The notes beneath the pieces were generated by a model. The model was not told where the DNA came from and did not search any database. It saw nothing but the letters and a program-made list of their open reading frames with translations. Positions 6,010-14,251 of a DNA stretch of 23,875 nt are shown one piece after another. Made by a program: the position numbers and the translations under genes. Every line of letters starts with the position of its first letter. The stretch's first letter is position 1. Origin of the DNA: a virus; IMG/VR virus record IMGVR_UViG_3300013014_000133, positions 1 through 23,875 of that record, one strand, 5' to 3'.

Positions 6010-8904
6010 TCATCGATTACCAGAAATTAAATTTAACATTTCTTCTATTGTTGACGCTTCATCAAACATATCGTCACCCATTACTGTTGAGATAATTTTC
6101 TTTTTTCTATTTAAGATGTCGTAAATTGCACCTTCTATTGTATTTTCAAAAAGAGGATAATAAACTGATGTTGAATTTTTTTGACCAATTCTATGTGACC
6201 TATCCTCTGCTTGTGAGTGTTCAGCAGGAACAAAAGATAAATCATTCATAATAACGGCTTCGGCAGATGTTAAAGTAATACCAACACCAGCAGCCTTTAA
6301 GTTTCCAACAAATACTTTGATTTTATCATTTGTTTGAAACTCATCAACCGCATTTTGTCTGTGAAACTTAGAACAACTACCATCTAAATAAACCGCAGAT
6401 TTACCAAAGTGATTATAGATTTGATTTAACGTATCTGTAAAATTTGTAAATATAATAACCTTTTTACCTTGTTCTATAATGTTCTCCGCTAACTCGATTG
6501 TGTTATTAATTTTTTCTTGTGCGATTACTTTTCTTACTTTCATTAGTTTACCAAACTGAATTGTAAGTGACGATGACTCTTCAGGGTTTTGGTCATACCA
6601 ATCAAAATATTCACCCATTAATTCTTCGTAGTCTTTTGATTTTAGCCTTAAATAAACAGGTGTAATAATTTTTTCAGGTAAATCTAAAACTTCTTCTTTT
6701 AATCTTCTTAGAATATGTGTTGAGGTTCTTTCTCTTAATTCGTCAAGATTAGATGCTCCTGTAACGTTCCATACCTTTCTTTTCCCAACACTAAATTGAA
6801 ATCCATTACAATATCTTATGGCGTAAGCCATCCAATTTGCGGCAACAGGACTTCCAACGATATTTAATAAGTTATAATAATTCATTGGTCTTGATGTCAT
6901 TGGTGTTCCCGACAATAACCAAACCCTATTTGATTTACTTGCAATATCGTTAGCGATTTTTGTTCTTAAAGCTTTTGGATTAGCAATTACATGAGCTTCA
7001 TCCATGATTACTAAATCAAAATCAATTTTCATTATTTCTGATTTATCTTTTTCTTTGGCGTCATGGAAATTTTTTAGAATGTCGTAGTTCACAATAACAA
7101 AATCATGTTTATCTGAAAATTTCTTACCTTCTGCGATATAAACAGACCTATCTGAATAATTTGCAATCTCTTTTTGCCAATTTATTTTTAAAGATGCGGG
7201 ACAAATTATTAATATTTTTTTTGCACCTGTTTCTAAAGAAGCGATAATTGTAGAAGTGGTGTTATGTGTTACAATACAATGTTCTGTAACATATAGTTTA
7301 TCAGGAGCATCAACCGATATACAAACACTTTCTTCAAAACCAACTTTTTCAATATTTTTAATATATCTTCCGGTGGGGTATTTTTTTGGTTCAATGTATT
7401 TGTTAGCCTTTCGTTTTAATCTGAACGGATTCATACCCTTTGGTAATTTAATATTAACTCTATAAGCTAACTTACCTTTCTTTTTTTCACCCTTATAAGT
7501 ATATGTTGGGATACAAGTTTTGACTCTTGCAACTCCTCCTAATGTTTGTACTACTTCAACAACATCATTACAAAGTTGTTTTGATGTTGTACAATAATCA
7601 GTCCCAATAAAACTATTACCATTATACATACAATGCCCGTCAGTATCCATTAACCCTTGTAAAATTGATAATCTATTTTCAACTGATGAAAACTTGTATA
7701 TGTCGGGAATAAATTTAGTGTCTGACCCACATCCCATCAAGTTTAAATTTTTTAAAATTTGTATAACTTCATTTGTGTAACCATCGATTTTAGTTATTCT
7801 ATAACTGTATCTTGAATTTTTTTGTTTAACTATTTGTGAATTTTTTGGTAATGCGGTTTCAATATAACCCACAATTTCATCGTCTTTTGTTGTAAAATTA
7901 ATATTTTTTTGTGTTATACCACCATCACCTAATGTAAGTCCTAACAAATAAGGGTCAATCATAAGATTATCATTTCGTTCAAATTGTATTGGTTTCACTA
8001 TTGGGATTTGCCATTTATTATTTCCGTTTGGTGATTTATAATAAGTTTCAATTTCATATTCCTTATTTTTATTATGGTTAATGCCTTTAACTTTAATTTT
8101 ACCTCCCTCATACATTTGTTTTGTTGATAAAACTAAAGATTTTTTTAATCTTTCGTTTTTTCTATTTTTACCGTAATTAGGGGATGAAACAGACCATAAA
8201 TGTTCATCTCCTGATAAAATTGAAAACCCGTCATTAAATGTAATTTTATATGTTTCCTTAAACCCTTGTGGAAATACACCTATTACATTATGGGATTTAC
8301 CATCACTACCAATAACCTTATCACCAATTTTTATATCACCAATTTTTTTAGTACCTTTAGGTGTATAAACAGGCGTATTGACCGGTAAAAACTTACCCAA
8401 ACCCATGTCATCGGCCAAAATAAACTTTTTATTCCTTACGAGTTTTTCGATTGCCTCTTTTTGATGTTCCATGGGTGGTCTATGGGTGTATTTGTCATAA
8501 TCAATTGAAATGTTTTTAACTTCATTATCTTTTAGTAACGCTGATTTTGGCATCCAAAAGTCGTGTAAAGTTTCACCTGAAAAGATTTTACCCCAAATAT
8601 GATACGCCTTATCCTTTTCAACTAACAACTTTTCAACATATATTTCAGAAGGTTCTTTGGTATACATTTTATCTTCCATCAGTTTTTTACCAAAATATGA
8701 ATCTAACTTGACCCATTTTTTTGCAACTTTTGGTTGTGTTGTGTTATAATTATTGATATAATCCGCCTGAGGTCTTGTGGGTACGAAAGACTTACTGTTC
8801 TCTTTTTTGTGTTTTAAATTAAGGATATAGTTATTTGACCCTTCATAATCATCTAATATTAAAAGGGCTTTTGATTCGGGTGTTTTAGGCACAAAATCTT
8901 CCAT
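6010..8904 (-). CDS. SNF2-family DNA helicase/translocase with intein
   Basis: The precursor has 964 residues; excision of the intein would leave 587. The mature protein is a superfamily 2 SNF2-type ATPase. Walker A is 'DDMGLGK' joined to 'TTST' after splicing. DEAH box 'VIMDEAH', motif III 'LLSGTP', motif V 'AAGVGITLT' and motif VI 'EDRSHRIGQ' are all present, and the end resembles SMARCAL1-type enzymes. A role in remodelling forks or recombination intermediates, as UvsW does for T4, is inferred. The start chosen is the ATG at 8904: an in-frame extension to 9111 exists, but it overlaps the divergent gene at 8960 and encodes a low-quality sequence. The upstream region is A/T-rich with no Shine-Dalgarno. 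It leads the leftward block helicase-SOD-neck-small protein. Without splicing, the ATPase would lack an intact P-loop. Confidence 0.93.
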   Translation of the reverse strand: MEDFVPKTPESKALLILDDYEGSNNYILNLKHKKENSKSFVPTRPQADYINNYNTTQPKVAKKWVKLDSYFGKKLMEDKMYTKEPSEIYVEKLLVEKDKAYHIWGKIFSGETLHDFWMPKSALLKDNEVKNISIDYDKYTHRPPMEHQKEAIEKLVRNKKFILADDMGLGKFLPVNTPVYTPKGTKKIGDIKIGDKVIGSDGKSHNVIGVFPQGFKETYKITFNDGFSILSGDEHLWSVSSPNYGKNRKNERLKKSLVLSTKQMYEGGKIKVKGINHNKNKEYEIETYYKSPNGNNKWQIPIVKPIQFERNDNLMIDPYLLGLTLGDGGITQKNINFTTKDDEIVGYIETALPKNSQIVKQKNSRYSYRITKIDGYTNEVIQILKNLNLMGCGSDTKFIPDIYKFSSVENRLSILQGLMDTDGHCMYNGNSFIGTDYCTTSKQLCNDVVEVVQTLGGVARVKTCIPTYTYKGEKKKGKLAYRVNIKLPKGMNPFRLKRKANKYIEPKKYPTGRYIKNIEKVGFEESVCISVDAPDKLYVTEHCIVTHNTTSTIIASLETGAKKILIICPASLKINWQKEIANYSDRSVYIAEGKKFSDKHDFVIVNYDILKNFHDAKEKDKSEIMKIDFDLVIMDEAHVIANPKALRTKIANDIASKSNRVWLLSGTPMTSRPMNYYNLLNIVGSPVAANWMAYAIRYCNGFQFSVGKRKVWNVTGASNLDELRERTSTHILRRLKEEVLDLPEKIITPVYLRLKSKDYEELMGEYFDWYDQNPEESSSLTIQFGKLMKVRKVIAQEKINNTIELAENIIEQGKKVIIFTNFTDTLNQIYNHFGKSAVYLDGSCSKFHRQNAVDEFQTNDKIKVFVGNLKAAGVGITLTSAEAVIMNDLSFVPAEHSQAEDRSHRIGQKNSTSVYYPLFENTIEGAIYDILNRKKKIISTVMGDDMFDEASTIEEMLNLISGNR
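7261..8391 (-). mobile_element. Class 3 intein with LAGLIDADG homing endonuclease
   Basis: This in-frame insert of 377 residues lies between Lys171 and the Thr that completes the helicase P-loop. Block A starts at Phe1 ('FLPVNTPVYTPKG'), with no Cys or Ser nucleophile. Block B is 'LSGDEHLWSV' with His64 and Trp66. LAGLIDADG motifs are 'LLGLTLGDGG' near 149-158 and 'ILQGLMDTDG' near 243-252, indicating a homing endonuclease. Block F is 'SVCISVDAPDKLYV' with Cys357. Block G is 'IVTHN' with Thr375, His376 and Asn377, followed by extein Thr. Trp at B:12, Cys at F:4 and Thr at G:5 form the signature of class 3 inteins, which splice through the block F cysteine. Both endonuclease motifs keep an acidic residue, so homing may still be active. 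Confidence 0.92.
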
Positions 8905-8959
8905 AGTATAATAAAATATAATAAAATTCAAGAAAAAATCAATTAAAGTATTTATAGGT
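8905..8959. promoter_or_regulatory. Divergent promoter region between helicase and gene at 8960
   Basis: These 55 bases are almost wholly A/T and separate two divergent start codons, so they must drive both directions unless transcription enters from outside. Leftward, TTGATT (8942-8937), a 16-base spacer and TATATT (8920-8915) make a plausible promoter, though the leader would be only a few bases. Rightward, the octamer TATTTATA (8949-8956) lies 3 bases before the ATG. On the other strand this octamer reads TATAAATA, the T4 late-promoter core. Direction and activity are unproven. Confidence 0.35.
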
Positions 8960-9475
8960 ATGACACAACCTAAAGTTCCAATAACAAGATTAAATAAGTT
9001 TTTTGCAGAAGAAGACTTCAATTTAGATATAAAAATGGGAAGAGAATGGTTAGAGGGGGATATGAACTTCACTTTAGTTTTATATAAAGTTGATAGACAA
9101 AAAACCAACAACGACGATGTATATGGTGAAGCATTAAAAGGTGGGATACAATTTTTACCACCAATAGAATTTAAAGGTTTGGTTAAAATAGAGGCCCCTG
9201 CAAACCAAGACTATGGCTCAACAAAATTAGAACAGTTAGAGCCGGGTAATTTAACTGTTAGTGTTTATCAAGATTATTTAGATGATTTAGAAATTGATAT
9301 AGAATATGGTGATTATATTGGGTATTATGAAACAGAAAGTAGAGTTAGATATTATAGTGTGGTAAATGATGGTAGGGTGTTTACCGACAATAAACATACT
9401 TATGCTGGTTATAAAAGATTTTATAGAACAATTCTTGCAACCCCTGTCACCAATAATGAATTTGAAGGAATTTAA
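8960..9475 (+). CDS. Neck / head-closure-type structural protein
   Basis: This acidic, Tyr-rich protein has 171 residues. It has an N-terminal helix, then the segment 'DDVYGEALKGGIQFLPPIEF', then alternating strands rich in Asp, Glu and Tyr ('DIEYGDYIGYYET', 'RVRYYSVVNDGRVF'). In T4-like phages the 'YGE...' segment and this beta-rich layout fit head-closure/neck proteins of the gp14 neighbourhood. The position between the gp13-like gene and the sheath agrees, but T4 gp14 is larger (256 residues), so the number is not firm. It starts at an ATG only 3 bases after a TATTTATA octamer and is followed by the next gene after 7 bases, so the two are co-transcribed. Confidence 0.5.
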   Translation: MTQPKVPITRLNKFFAEEDFNLDIKMGREWLEGDMNFTLVLYKVDRQKTNNDDVYGEALKGGIQFLPPIEFKGLVKIEAPANQDYGSTKLEQLEPGNLTVSVYQDYLDDLEIDIEYGDYIGYYETESRVRYYSVVNDGRVFTDNKHTYAGYKRFYRTILATPVTNNEFEGI

Positions 9476-9482
9476 TTAAATT

Positions 9483-10715
9483 ATGGCTTTTCCAAAACAA
9501 GTAAAAAAACATTTACCTTTAATTCCACAAAAGTATGGTGTGGAAAGAAGAGAAGAAATGCTTGAAGACATAACAAGACATGGAACGTTTTTACCAAAAG
9601 GAGTATTACATGCCGATTTGGATAGAGGATTTTTAGATTTTGTTAAAGACAAATTGGAATTAGTTGTTGATGAAAAAAAAGTACCGTTGATTGATAGAAT
9701 TATAACCAATCAAAATTGGATGCAATTTACACAAACATGGAATTTTCAAGATTTAGATAAAAATATATCATTACCTTTTTTAGCAATTGTAAGAACACCT
9801 GAAGTTAAACCAGGAAAATATGTTGGCGGTAAATTTAATGTCCCTGAAAAACTTAGAATTAATTATTTTACAGTACCAACATGGGATGGACAAAGAAAAG
9901 GTGCTGATGTCTATAAAGTTCCACAACCTGTTGCTGTTGATATTGTTTACAATTTAAAGTTGTTTTGTAATCGAATGAGAGAAAACAACGAGTTTAACAA
10001 AATTGTTATGCAAACATTTGCATCCGCTCAATCCTATACTCAAATAAATGGACACTATATGCCAATAATGATGGAAGAAGTGTCCGATGAGTCAGTAAAA
10101 GATTTAGAAAAAAGAAAATACTACATTATAAATTACAAGTTGACACTACAAGGGTTTTTATTAGATGAAGAAGATTTTCAAGTTTCTCCCGCAATATCAA
10201 GATATATGACGATGTTTGAAGTAGATACAAAAATTAAAACTAGACGAGTTGAAATTGAACCTCCACGACCCGACAACTTTGATTTTGATTTTACTTTTTT
10301 ACCTGGAGTAACACAATTATCTGAAGTTTTTAGATACACAGCAGATTTAAAAGTTGTTGAATTGCAAAATTTATCAAGTTGTTATAATTTTAATTATACC
10401 GCAACGACAAACAACACTTTAAATTTTGTAACATGTAATAGTGGACCATCAATTATATCAGGAATAACAAGTGGTAATACAGGTACTATTTGTGTTCAAG
10501 GTGGTACTTTCCCCGTATTTTCAAACCCAACAGGTGCAACAACAAATTCAACAACATCTTGTGGTAGTGCATTTTCTGTTTATATAAATGGTCTTTACAT
10601 AGGTGATGATTTGGATGTGATTCAAGTTAATGATGGAGACTCTCTATTAATAAAGGTATATAAAAGTTTAATTACTCAAACATCAGTAATTAAAACTGTC
10701 GCCTATTTTGTTTAA
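9483..10715 (+). CDS. Tail-completion / sheath-terminator-type protein with extra C-terminal domain
   Basis: This protein has 410 residues. The first ~260 form the phage core: 'IDRIITNQNWMQFTQTW', 'YFTVPTWDGQRKGADVY', then 'PQPVAVDIVYNLKLFCNRM' and 'YYIINYKLTLQGFLLDEEDF'. This order resembles tail-completion or terminator proteins that cap the tube and sheath below the neck (T4 gp15/gp3 neighbourhood). Residues ~290-410 look different: Ser/Thr/Asn/Gly-rich with paired Cys ('FVTCNSG', 'TICVQGG', 'TSCGSAF'), likely one or two beta-sandwich domains exposed on the virion. Its TAA stop overlaps the convergent small gene by 4 bases. The gp number is inference; the structural role is likely. Confidence 0.5.
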   Translation: MAFPKQVKKHLPLIPQKYGVERREEMLEDITRHGTFLPKGVLHADLDRGFLDFVKDKLELVVDEKKVPLIDRIITNQNWMQFTQTWNFQDLDKNISLPFLAIVRTPEVKPGKYVGGKFNVPEKLRINYFTVPTWDGQRKGADVYKVPQPVAVDIVYNLKLFCNRMRENNEFNKIVMQTFASAQSYTQINGHYMPIMMEEVSDESVKDLEKRKYYIINYKLTLQGFLLDEEDFQVSPAISRYMTMFEVDTKIKTRRVEIEPPRPDNFDFDFTFLPGVTQLSEVFRYTADLKVVELQNLSSCYNFNYTATTNNTLNFVTCNSGPSIISGITSGNTGTICVQGGTFPVFSNPTGATTNSTTSCGSAFSVYINGLYIGDDLDVIQVNDGDSLLIKVYKSLITQTSVIKTVAYFV

Positions 10716-10870
10716 TCTTCACCGTATATATCTTTAGGTTTACTGCAAGTTTTAATTATCAAATTTTCTAAAAACTTATACAGTTTCAAACCATTTTTTT
10801 CACAGTAAGTTTTTAATACTAAATGGGCATCATCAGATATTTTAATGTTTTTAATTTTTTTATTTTTCAT
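10712..10870 (-). CDS. Small ribbon-helix-helix-like protein
   Basis: This 52-residue ORF has a basic N-terminus ('MKNKKIKNIKIS'), then 'DDAHLVLKTYCEKNGLKLYKFLENLI' and a polar tail. A basic beta-strand followed by two helices around an Asn-Gly turn is the layout of MetJ/Arc-type ribbon-helix-helix DNA-binding proteins. Small proteins of this kind in phages are usually transcriptional regulators. The ATG has an A/T-rich upstream. Its TAA overlaps the convergent gene's TAA in a shared TTAA. A perfect 8-bp inverted repeat lies about 20 bases upstream and could be its operator. The codon-by-codon translation is clean and the gene fills the otherwise empty gap before the sheath gene. Confidence 0.72.
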   Translation of the reverse strand: MKNKKIKNIKISDDAHLVLKTYCEKNGLKLYKFLENLIIKTCSKPKDIYGED

Positions 10871-10886
10871 AATAATTTAAGGTGAG

Positions 10887-10912
10887 AAAAAAGGCAGAAT
10901 TTTGTCTGCCTT
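10887..10912 (-). terminator. Inverted repeat with leftward T-tract; terminator or operator
   Basis: A perfect 8-bp inverted repeat (aaggcaga / tctgcctt) has a 6-base spacer. Read leftward the stem runs into a T-tract, the form of an intrinsic terminator. Read rightward no T-tract follows. It lies just upstream of the small minus-strand DNA-binding gene rather than after a gene. It could therefore block antisense transcription from the sheath region, attenuate the small gene, or serve as that protein's operator. Confidence 0.6.
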
Positions 10913-10959
10913 ATCAGATAAATATATTATTGTCAATAGTTTTTTGCAAAAATTCAATG

Positions 10960-10967
10960 TATTTATA
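10960..10967 (+). promoter_or_regulatory. TATTTATA octamer upstream of sheath gene
   Basis: This copy of an octamer recurs just upstream of several genes in this window. It lies 33 bases before the sheath ATG. A weak TTGCAA (10944-10949), 16-base spacer and TATAGA (10966-10971) overlap it and could be a housekeeping-type promoter. The perfect 12-base palindrome TTTTTGCAAAAA (10941-10952) sits beside it. The sheath gene is separated from upstream transcription by a minus-strand gene, so a promoter is needed here. Confidence 0.4.
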
Positions 10968-11000
10968 TAGAAAACATAAAAAACTAAAACATAATTTAAA

Positions 11001-14000
11001 ATGGCATCTAGTAATAAGGTTTTCGTCTCACCTGGTGTTTACACTTCAGAAAGAGATTTAACTTTTGTTGCACAAAGCGTTGGTGTAACAACTTTAGGTA
11101 TTGTCGGTGAAACCATTCAAGGTCCCGCATTTGAACCTATTTTCATAACAAACTTTGACGAATATCAAGTTTATTTTGGAGGGACAAGTCCTGAAAAATT
11201 TGTAAATACACAAATACCAAAATATGAATCGTCATATATTGCAAAGGCTTACTTAAGTCAATCAAATCAATTATTTGTAACAAGAATACTTGGATTATCA
11301 GGTTATGATGCAGGTCCATCTTGGTCGGTTGTTACTATTGCAAACCCAAATCCTGCAACAATATCAGCAACAGGAAATACGACAGGTATTACATTAAACT
11401 TTACAGGAACAACGGGTACTAGTGGAAATATTACAATTACAAGTATTCCGTCACAACTAAGTGCCGATTTTAATAGGACATACACAACTTATAACGGAGG
11501 AACTTCAACATTAAATGCAGATTTTCAAAACTTTATTTCTACTAACGTTAATAGATTTAGTGTGAGTGCATCTACTTCAGGAAAAACTGCAATTTATTGG
11601 GGTACTCTAAGTGCGAATACACTAACATATGTGTCAGGGTCTTCAGTGAATACTGTAACTGCAACTTCTGAAACATTCGGAGTGAATAACGTTAATTTAT
11701 CTTTAGCTAATCTTTCGGCGGGAACAAATGACACATGGTATTATGCATTATTTGATTATAACAAAATTCAAAGTGTTGGTTCGTATTATGGATACGGATT
11801 CGGAGCCTCAATCGGAGCGATGTCATCTCTTGGTGGAGGAGTGTTCTCAGGAAGATGTAATATTGGTATGACATTCTACTCAGGTTCACCTTATAGTCAA
11901 TGGGATGATTTAGTTGTATCAACACTACGTTCAAGAGGTCTTACCACATATTCTTCAACACAACACGGACCACAATATTGGGTTACAGGAACAAGTGACG
12001 TTCAAATGGTATGTACTGGTACATATTCAGCAGTTACAAGTGACCCATATTCTACTTTTGTAATATCAGGTATTACATATGATTCTGAAACATTTAGTTT
12101 TGAAACCTCAATGTTGTCTACAAATTCTAACTACATGTCAAGTTTATTTGGTAAATCAAATTTTGCAAAAGATAGAAACGAAGTTCCAATTTTTGTTGAG
12201 GAAATTTACCCAAGTTTATTAAATTCGGGATATAACAATAGTAAAATTAGAGGTTTGTATTGTGATTTAATTGAATTAGATAGTGCCGAATCATTAAATA
12301 CTGAAACTATTGGTTTCTATTTAGAACAATATCAAACACCTAAAACACCTTACTTAGTGTCTGAACTAAGAGGTAATTTGGTTTATAAGTTATTTAAATT
12401 TGTATTGATTTCTGATGGTAACGCAGCTAATAGACTTGTAAAAATATCAATAGGTAATGTATCTTTCACTAACAATACTTTTGACGTGTTTGTTAGAGAC
12501 TTTTATGATACTGACCAAAACGTAAGAGTAATAGAAAGTTTTACAAACTGTTCATTAGACCCTTCACAAAATAACTTTATAGCAAATAAAATTGGTACTT
12601 CTAACGGTGAATATCAAGTAAAATCTAAATACTTAATGATTGAAATGGCTGATGAAGCACCAACAGACGCACTTCCTTGTGGGTTTGAAGGTTACATCAT
12701 GAGAGAATACTCAAATGCAACACCTCCATTTGTTATATACAAAACAAGATATTTAAAGGCGGGTGATGAAATTGACAATCCTCCTTTTGGTTCTGCAAAC
12801 GGTGGTGATAATATTAGAATTTCATCAGGTGAAAATGTTAGAAGAGCATACTTAGGTATTTCTAATATCACAGGAGTTGATTATGATTTCTTTGAATACA
12901 AAGGTAAACAACTTCCTACAAATATCGCAACTGATACTACAGGTCCTGATTGGGGTTATATAACAAAAGGGTTCCACTTAGATAGTGGTGCTACTATTGT
13001 AACTATTTCTAACGCTTATGCTACTTCAGGTCAGTCAGCGTTTGAAGTGGGTGCGGGTTCATTCTCGAGCGAACCTTTAGACAGTGATAATCCTTATTAC
13101 AACTTAAATACAAGAAAATATACTTTATATGCTTATGGCGGATTTGATGGTTGGGATATTTATAGAGCGTCAAGAACAAACGCAGATACATTCGCGTTAG
13201 GTCAGACAGGATACAAACAAGGAGCAGCAGCTTCCGCAACGTATCCTACAGCATCAGGTTGGGGTGCGTTCAAACAAATTTCAGGACCAAACCAAGAGAC
13301 TTGGGCAAACACTGACTACTACGCTTACAAATGGGGTCAATCAACATTCTCTAATCCTGAATCTACAAATATAAATGTGTTTGTTACACCAGGAATTGAC
13401 TATGTAAACAACAGTAACTTAGTTGAAGATGCGGTTAATTTGATTGAGGAAGATAGAGCAGATTCAATTTACATCTGTACTACACCTGACTTTAACTTAT
13501 TCTTACCTTCTTACCAAAATATAGAAGAGGGGTTAATTTATCCTCAACAGGCGGTTGACAACTTAGAAAATATAGGTATTGACTCTAACTACACAGCTAC
13601 TTATTATCCTTGGGTATTAACAAGAGATACTGTTAATAACACTCAAATTTATCTTCCACCTACGGCTGAAGTTACTAAAAACTTAGCATTGACAGACAAC
13701 ATCGCATTCCCTTGGTTCGCATCAGCGGGTTACACGAGAGGTCTTGTAAACGCAATTAGAGCGAGACGTAAGTTGACACAAGAAGATAGAGACACATTAT
13801 ATAAAGGTAGAATCAACCCAATTGCAACTTTCAATGATGTTGGTACAGTAATTTGGGGTAATAAAACTCTACAAATTAGAGAATCTGCACTTGACAGAAT
13901 CAATGTTAGAAGATTATTACTACAAGCTCGTAAGTTAATTTCAGCGGTGGCAATTAGATTGTTATTTGAACAAAATGATGACAAAGTAAGACAAGACTTC

Positions 14001-14204
14001 TTAGATTCAGTAAATCCAATTTTGGATTCAATTAGAAGAGACCGAGGTTTGATTGACTTTAGAGTTACAGTTTCAAATACACCTGAAGATTTAGACTCAA
14101 ACACTCTTACAGGTAAGATTTTCTTGAAACCGACAAGAGCGTTAGAATACATTGACATCGAGTTTGTTATTACACCAACGGGAGCATCATTTGACAACGT
14201 ATAA
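11001..14204 (+). CDS. Contractile tail sheath protein (T4 gp18-like), enlarged
   Basis: This protein of 1067 residues polymerises around the tail tube and contracts on infection. T4 gp18 has 659 residues. The N-terminus 'VFVSPGVYTSERDL' and 'TTLGIVGETIQGPAFEP' are the classical sheath start. The C-terminal ~165 residues carry the conserved core: 'FPWFASAGYTRGLVNAIRA', 'INPIATFNDVGTVIWGNKT', 'ALDRINVRRLLL' and 'EYIDIEFVITPTGASF'. Between ~110 and ~400 lies a long Ser/Thr/Gly/Tyr-rich insert ('TTGITLNFTGTTGTSGNITI') that looks like extra surface beta-domains. The family is certain and the size is unusual. A TATTTATA octamer precedes the gene, and a strong terminator hairpin follows the stop by 5 bases. 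Confidence 0.95.
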   Translation: MASSNKVFVSPGVYTSERDLTFVAQSVGVTTLGIVGETIQGPAFEPIFITNFDEYQVYFGGTSPEKFVNTQIPKYESSYIAKAYLSQSNQLFVTRILGLSGYDAGPSWSVVTIANPNPATISATGNTTGITLNFTGTTGTSGNITITSIPSQLSADFNRTYTTYNGGTSTLNADFQNFISTNVNRFSVSASTSGKTAIYWGTLSANTLTYVSGSSVNTVTATSETFGVNNVNLSLANLSAGTNDTWYYALFDYNKIQSVGSYYGYGFGASIGAMSSLGGGVFSGRCNIGMTFYSGSPYSQWDDLVVSTLRSRGLTTYSSTQHGPQYWVTGTSDVQMVCTGTYSAVTSDPYSTFVISGITYDSETFSFETSMLSTNSNYMSSLFGKSNFAKDRNEVPIFVEEIYPSLLNSGYNNSKIRGLYCDLIELDSAESLNTETIGFYLEQYQTPKTPYLVSELRGNLVYKLFKFVLISDGNAANRLVKISIGNVSFTNNTFDVFVRDFYDTDQNVRVIESFTNCSLDPSQNNFIANKIGTSNGEYQVKSKYLMIEMADEAPTDALPCGFEGYIMREYSNATPPFVIYKTRYLKAGDEIDNPPFGSANGGDNIRISSGENVRRAYLGISNITGVDYDFFEYKGKQLPTNIATDTTGPDWGYITKGFHLDSGATIVTISNAYATSGQSAFEVGAGSFSSEPLDSDNPYYNLNTRKYTLYAYGGFDGWDIYRASRTNADTFALGQTGYKQGAAASATYPTASGWGAFKQISGPNQETWANTDYYAYKWGQSTFSNPESTNINVFVTPGIDYVNNSNLVEDAVNLIEEDRADSIYICTTPDFNLFLPSYQNIEEGLIYPQQAVDNLENIGIDSNYTATYYPWVLTRDTVNNTQIYLPPTAEVTKNLALTDNIAFPWFASAGYTRGLVNAIRARRKLTQEDRDTLYKGRINPIATFNDVGTVIWGNKTLQIRESALDRINVRRLLLQARKLISAVAIRLLFEQNDDKVRQDFLDSVNPILDSIRRDRGLIDFRVTVSNTPEDLDSNTLTGKIFLKPTRALEYIDIEFVITPTGASFDNV

Positions 14205-14209
14205 TAAAT

Positions 14210-14237
14210 GTGGGGGGTCGCTCCCCCACTTATTTTT
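14210..14237 (+). terminator. Intrinsic terminator after sheath gene
   Basis: A 7-bp GC-rich stem (gtggggg / cccccac) has a 6-base loop and is followed by TTATTTTT. It begins 5 bases after the sheath stop codon. In such AT-rich DNA this G/C block stands out and should end the abundant sheath transcript, or reduce read-through into the next genes. Confidence 0.88.
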
Positions 14238-14251
14238 AAAATATAAATAAA

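Noticed and set aside
8905-9111. In-frame N-terminal extension of the helicase frame
   Set aside because: It would overlap the divergent gene at 8960, is low-complexity and hydrophobic, and is only the antisense of that gene. The ATG at 8904 gives a sensible start.
9460-9482. GAAGGAAT as a Shine-Dalgarno for the gene at 9483
   Set aside because: Spacing to the ATG is too long and the bases are codons of the preceding gene.
10911-10936. TTGACA on the minus strand as a promoter for the small DNA-binding gene
   Set aside because: No acceptable -10 at 16-18 bases; the inverted repeat would also lie between it and the gene.
13730-14197. Long antisense frame under the sheath C-terminus
   Set aside because: The forward frame is a clearly conserved sheath domain; the reverse frame has no recognisable protein features.
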